From Allobosea sp. (GTDB lineage Bacteria > Pseudomonadota > Alphaproteobacteria > Rhizobiales > Kaistiaceae): a DNA stretch of 64,000 bases. Positions 62,078 through 64,000 of the stretch are shown piece after piece. The DNA is taken from contig JAFKFV010000008.1 in assembly GCA_017307955.1 (NCBI GenBank), positions 310,001 to 374,000 of the forward strand. The letters run 5' to 3'. Every line of letters starts with the position of its first letter. Position 1 is the stretch's first letter. Both the position numbers and the translations under genes were made by a program. The notes below the pieces were generated by a model, which did no database searches, was not told the origin of the DNA, and saw only the letters and a list, made by a program, of their open reading frames with translations.

Positions 62078-62350
62078 ATGCGTAAGTTTGCACTCGCCGC
62101 CGCTTCGGTCGCCTTCCTCGCTTCGGGCGCCGCGGCTCTCGCCGCCGAGCAGTATCAGGGCACCGTCGAGACGGTGAACCCCGCCGCCGGCACGCTCACC
62201 CTGAAGTCGGGTCAGAGCTTCCAGTTCGCCAACGGCACCGTTCTTTACGGTCTGCTCCCGGGCCAGGAAGTCGGCGTGACGGCCAACGGCACCCAGGGCA
62301 TCGGCGCCTTCGATCCCCATCCGGCCCAGCGCGACGGCGACGTCAACTAA
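62078..62350 (+). CDS. small exported DUF1344-like protein, copy 1
   Basis: The 90-residue product has a signal peptide (about 1-23, cut after LAA). Its mature part of about 67 residues has GTVETVNPAAGTLTLKSGQS, an LLPGQEVGVTANG strand and a polar end (HPAQRDGDVN). The form suits DUF1344-type secreted proteins, function unknown. It is the first of three copies at exactly 318-base spacing. Its protein is identical to copy 2. Confidence 0.8.
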   Translation: MRKFALAAASVAFLASGAAALAAEQYQGTVETVNPAAGTLTLKSGQSFQFANGTVLYGLLPGQEVGVTANGTQGIGAFDPHPAQRDGDVN

Positions 62351-62395
62351 GTCGCGCTTCCGCTCAACAAAAATCGACAGATAAGGACATTCATC

Positions 62396-62668
62396 ATGCG
62401 TAAGTTTGCACTCGCCGCCGCTTCGGTCGCCTTCCTCGCTTCGGGCGCCGCGGCTCTCGCCGCCGAGCAGTATCAGGGCACCGTCGAGACGGTGAACCCC
62501 GCCGCCGGCACGCTCACCCTGAAGTCGGGTCAGTCGTTCCAGTTCGCCAACGGCACCGTTCTTTACGGTCTGCTCCCGGGCCAGGAAGTCGGCGTGACCG
62601 CCAACGGCACCCAGGGCATCGGCGCCTTCGATCCGCATCCGGCCCAGCGTGACGGCGACGTCAACTAA
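62396..62668 (+). CDS. small exported DUF1344-like protein, copy 2
   Basis: The 90-residue protein is identical in sequence to copy 1 and has the same signal peptide. Silent changes from copy 1 include AGC to TCG for one Ser and CGC to CGT near the end. The last 39 bases of the gene match copy 3 rather than copy 1, which suggests gene conversion. AAGGACA precedes the start. Confidence 0.8.
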   Translation: MRKFALAAASVAFLASGAAALAAEQYQGTVETVNPAAGTLTLKSGQSFQFANGTVLYGLLPGQEVGVTANGTQGIGAFDPHPAQRDGDVN

Positions 62669-62713
62669 GCCTCGGCCCTGATCCCCACATACGAAAACTC
62701 AAGGACAATCATC

Positions 62714-62986
62714 ATGCGCAAGTTTGCCATTGCTGCGGCTTCGGTCGCCTTCCTCGCCTCGGGTGCCTCAGCTTTCGCCGCCGAGCAGTTCCAGGGCACC
62801 GTCGAGACGGTCAACCCGGCCGCCGGCACGCTCACCCTGAAGTCGGGTCAGAGCTTCCAGTTCGTCAACGGCACCGTGCTTTACGGTCTCCTGCCGGGCC
62901 AGGAAGTCGGCGTAACGGCCAACGGTTCGCAGGGCATCGGTGCCTTCGATCCGCATCCGGCCCAGCGTGACGGCGACGTCAACTAA
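62714..62986 (+). CDS. small exported DUF1344-like protein, copy 3
   Basis: The 90-residue protein differs from copies 1 and 2 at six places: L6I, A19S, L21F, Y26F, A51V and T72S. Four of these are in or next to the signal peptide. Codon differences are more numerous in the 5' part. It is followed by the terminator at 63013-63046, so the three genes probably form one operon. Confidence 0.8.
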   Translation: MRKFAIAAASVAFLASGASAFAAEQFQGTVETVNPAAGTLTLKSGQSFQFVNGTVLYGLLPGQEVGVTANGSQGIGAFDPHPAQRDGDVN

Positions 62987-63012
62987 GAACTGACTTCCTC
63001 CGGTCAGTCCCA

Positions 63013-63046
63013 AAACGGCGTCCGGTCGCAAGACCGGACGCCGTTT
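63013..63046. terminator. strong bidirectional terminator after the array and leuD
   Basis: AAACGGCGTCCGGTC at 63013-63027 pairs over 15 bases with its reverse complement at 63032-63046 around a GCAA tetraloop, with T-rich sequence on both strands. Confidence 0.9.
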
Positions 63047-63065
63047 CTGTCTGTGGTCGGCAGTC

Positions 63066-63671
63066 TCAGGCCCAGGGCCGCGCCTCGAAGGACTTCGCCT
63101 CGAAGGTGGCGATCTCGGGCTGCTTCACCATGGTGAGGCCGATATCGTCGAGCCCGTTCAGGAGTTTCTCCTTGCGTTCGGGATCGATCTCGAAGGTGAC
63201 GACGCCGCCGTCGGGGCCGCGGATCTCCTGCGCCGCGAGGTCGACCGTGAGGCGGGCATTCTCGCCGCGCTCGGCATCGTCGAACAGCTTCTCGAGGTCT
63301 TCCTTCGAGACGCGGATCGGCAGGATGCCGTTGTTGAAGCAGTTGTTGTAGAAGATGTCGGCGAAGGACGTGGAGATCACGCAGCGGATGCCGTAGTCGA
63401 GCAGCGCCCAGGGGGCATGCTCGCGCGACGAGCCGCAGCCGAAATTGTCGCCGGCGACGATGATCGAGGCATGCCGGTAGGCGGGCTTGTTCAGCACGAA
63501 GTCCGGGTTCTCGCTGCCGTCATCCTTGTAGCGCATCTCGGCGAACAGGCCCTTTCCGAGGCCGGTGCGCTTGATCGTCTTCAGATAGTCCTTCGGGATG
63601 ATCATGTCGGTGTCGATATTGATCAGATGCAGCGGCGCTGCGACACCGGTCAGCGTTGTGAACTTGTCCAT
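63066..63671 (-). CDS. leuD: 3-isopropylmalate dehydratase small subunit LeuD
   Basis: LeuD is the swivel subunit that with LeuC interconverts 2- and 3-isopropylmalate in leucine synthesis. The 201-residue product has [17 protein letters not shown] at the start, the [17 protein letters not shown] motif and [19 protein letters not shown] chose the ATG at 63671, which gives the family start MDKFTTLTG. LeuC is not in the window, as is usual for the group. Confidence 0.97.
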   Translation of the reverse strand: MDKFTTLTGVAAPLHLINIDTDMIIPKDYLKTIKRTGLGKGLFAEMRYKDDGSENPDFVLNKPAYRHASIIVAGDNFGCGSSREHAPWALLDYGIRCVISTSFADIFYNNCFNNGILPIRVSKEDLEKLFDDAERGENARLTVDLAAQEIRGPDGGVVTFEIDPERKEKLLNGLDDIGLTMVKQPEIATFEAKSFEARPWA

Positions 63672-63735
63672 CGGCGGTTCCTCGGTCTGTCCTGAGGCTT
63701 GTTGAAAAAAGTGATGCGCCGCCCGGGCGCACCGG

Positions 63736-64000
63736 TCAATCAGCGGCTTCCTCGATCGCTTCCATGTCGTCGTCGGAAAGGCCGAAATGGTGGCCGATCT
63801 CGTGCACGAGCACATGCGTGACGATCGCGCCCAGCGTCTCGTCATGCTCGGCCCAGTAGTCGAGGATCGGGCGGCGATAGAGCCAGACCCGGTTCGGCAT
63901 CGTGCCGGTCCCTGCCACCGCCTCGGCATGGGCGAGGCCGACGCCATGGAAGAGGCCGAGCAGGTCGAATTCCGATTCGATGCCGAGATCCTCGAGCACC
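63736..64000 (-). CDS. zincin-like metallopeptidase family protein, 5' end cut by window
   Basis: The 3' part of a minimal metallopeptidase (PF06262 type). The visible 87 or so residues contain [25 protein letters not shown] and the HExxH-like [19 protein letters not shown], with the His-Glu-His zinc site. The family has about 130 residues, so roughly 40 at the N-terminus lie beyond 64000. From memory, it neighbours leuD in several relatives. Confidence 0.88.
   Translation of the reverse strand, partial: VLEDLGIESEFDLLGLFHGVGLAHAEAVAGTGTMPNRVWLYRRPILDYWAEHDETLGAIVTHVLVHEIGHHFGLSDDDMEAIEEAAD

Larger units (their letters stand above)
62078..62986 (+). repeat. three-copy tandem gene array, 318-base period
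   Basis: Starts at 62078, 62396 and 62714 are spaced exactly 318 bases. Copies 1 and 2 differ at only six coding bases, all silent, and are identical over the first 130 or so bases. Copy 3 differs more in the signal peptide and has six residue changes. Spacers are 45 bases each and share mainly the AAGGACA ribosome-binding site. Confidence 0.95.

Noticed and set aside
62078..62986. CRISPR array, because of regular repeats
   Set aside because: The repeats are full coding genes with a 318-base period, not short repeats with unique spacers.

Overview
The window reads as a chromosomal segment of a high-GC alphaproteobacterium of the order Hyphomicrobiales (Rhizobiales). The gene orders are typical of that group: rsfS-rlmH-envC-ctpA-rppH beside atpHAGDC, aroK-aroB with bolA and cobST, and DUF3108-helicase-OsmC-S4-fdxA-carD-rpoH. 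Genus cannot be fixed from the sequence alone. Almost all of it is core chromosome. I found no prophage, transposase, CRISPR array or plasmid backbone.

Layout. 1-4.8 kb (+): ribosome silencing and 23S methylation (rsfS, rlmH), cell-wall remodelling (EnvC-like activator, CtpA), a truncated membrane-anchor remnant and rppH. 4.8-10 kb (-): a palindromic repeat, a terminator and the F1 ATP synthase operon. 10.2-14.1 kb (+): trifunctional putA with a 17-bp palindrome in front. 14.1-20.3 kb: ccmB/ccmA (-), acnA and a DUF1223 gene (+), an AI-2E-family permease (-). 20.5-22.9 kb: an ECF sigma/NrsF-type anti-sigma pair, then xerD and an unlisted 48-residue membrane protein (-). 23-30.5 kb: aroK, aroB, a Popeye-like cyclic-nucleotide-binding protein, bolA (-), a J-domain protein, cobS, cobT and a phytase/esterase-like protein. 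30.5-39.4 kb: rpmB (-), DUF3108, a SUV3-like RNA helicase with a long low-complexity tail, OsmC, an S4 protein, ferredoxin FdxA, CarD and an RpoH-type sigma factor. 39.5-43.9 kb: ilvD (-), terC (+), M20 amidohydrolase (-). 43.9-49.9 kb (-): the complete urease operon ureD-A-(DUF1272)-B-C-(DUF29)-E-F-G. 50.1-52.6 kb (+): D,D-carboxypeptidase and a CobW-type GTPase. 52.6-55.7 kb (-): a subtilisin-type autotransporter and tRNA-Arg(CCT). 55.8-61.8 kb: nuclease-fold protein, M48 lipoprotein peptidase, small metabolic genes, pyridoxal kinase, CitE-like lyase. 61.8-64 kb: three tandem copies of a small secreted protein, leuD (-) and the 3' part of a zincin-like metallopeptidase.

How the genes work together. 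The urease operon holds all three structural subunits and all four accessory proteins. UreE carries a very His-rich tail, and the CobW-type protein 1.5 kb away carries a His-rich loop. PutA, acnA and the ATP synthase link proline oxidation, TCA cycle and ATP production. CarD, RpoH-type sigma, ECF/NrsF and the cNMP-binding protein make the window rich in transcriptional and signalling control.

Most worth a second look: the triplicated DUF1344-like gene with signs of gene conversion; the DUF29 gene of lower GC inside the urease operon; the Popeye-like gene where I recall relatives carrying a CorC-type gene; the deacetylase remnant between ctpA and rppH; the putA palindrome; a sequence in front of the ECF gene that matches its expected promoter; and inverted repeats in the leaders of the rpoH-like, terC and helicase genes. 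I did not find a clearly new multi-gene system. The strongest leads are single-locus anomalies inside otherwise conserved neighbourhoods.
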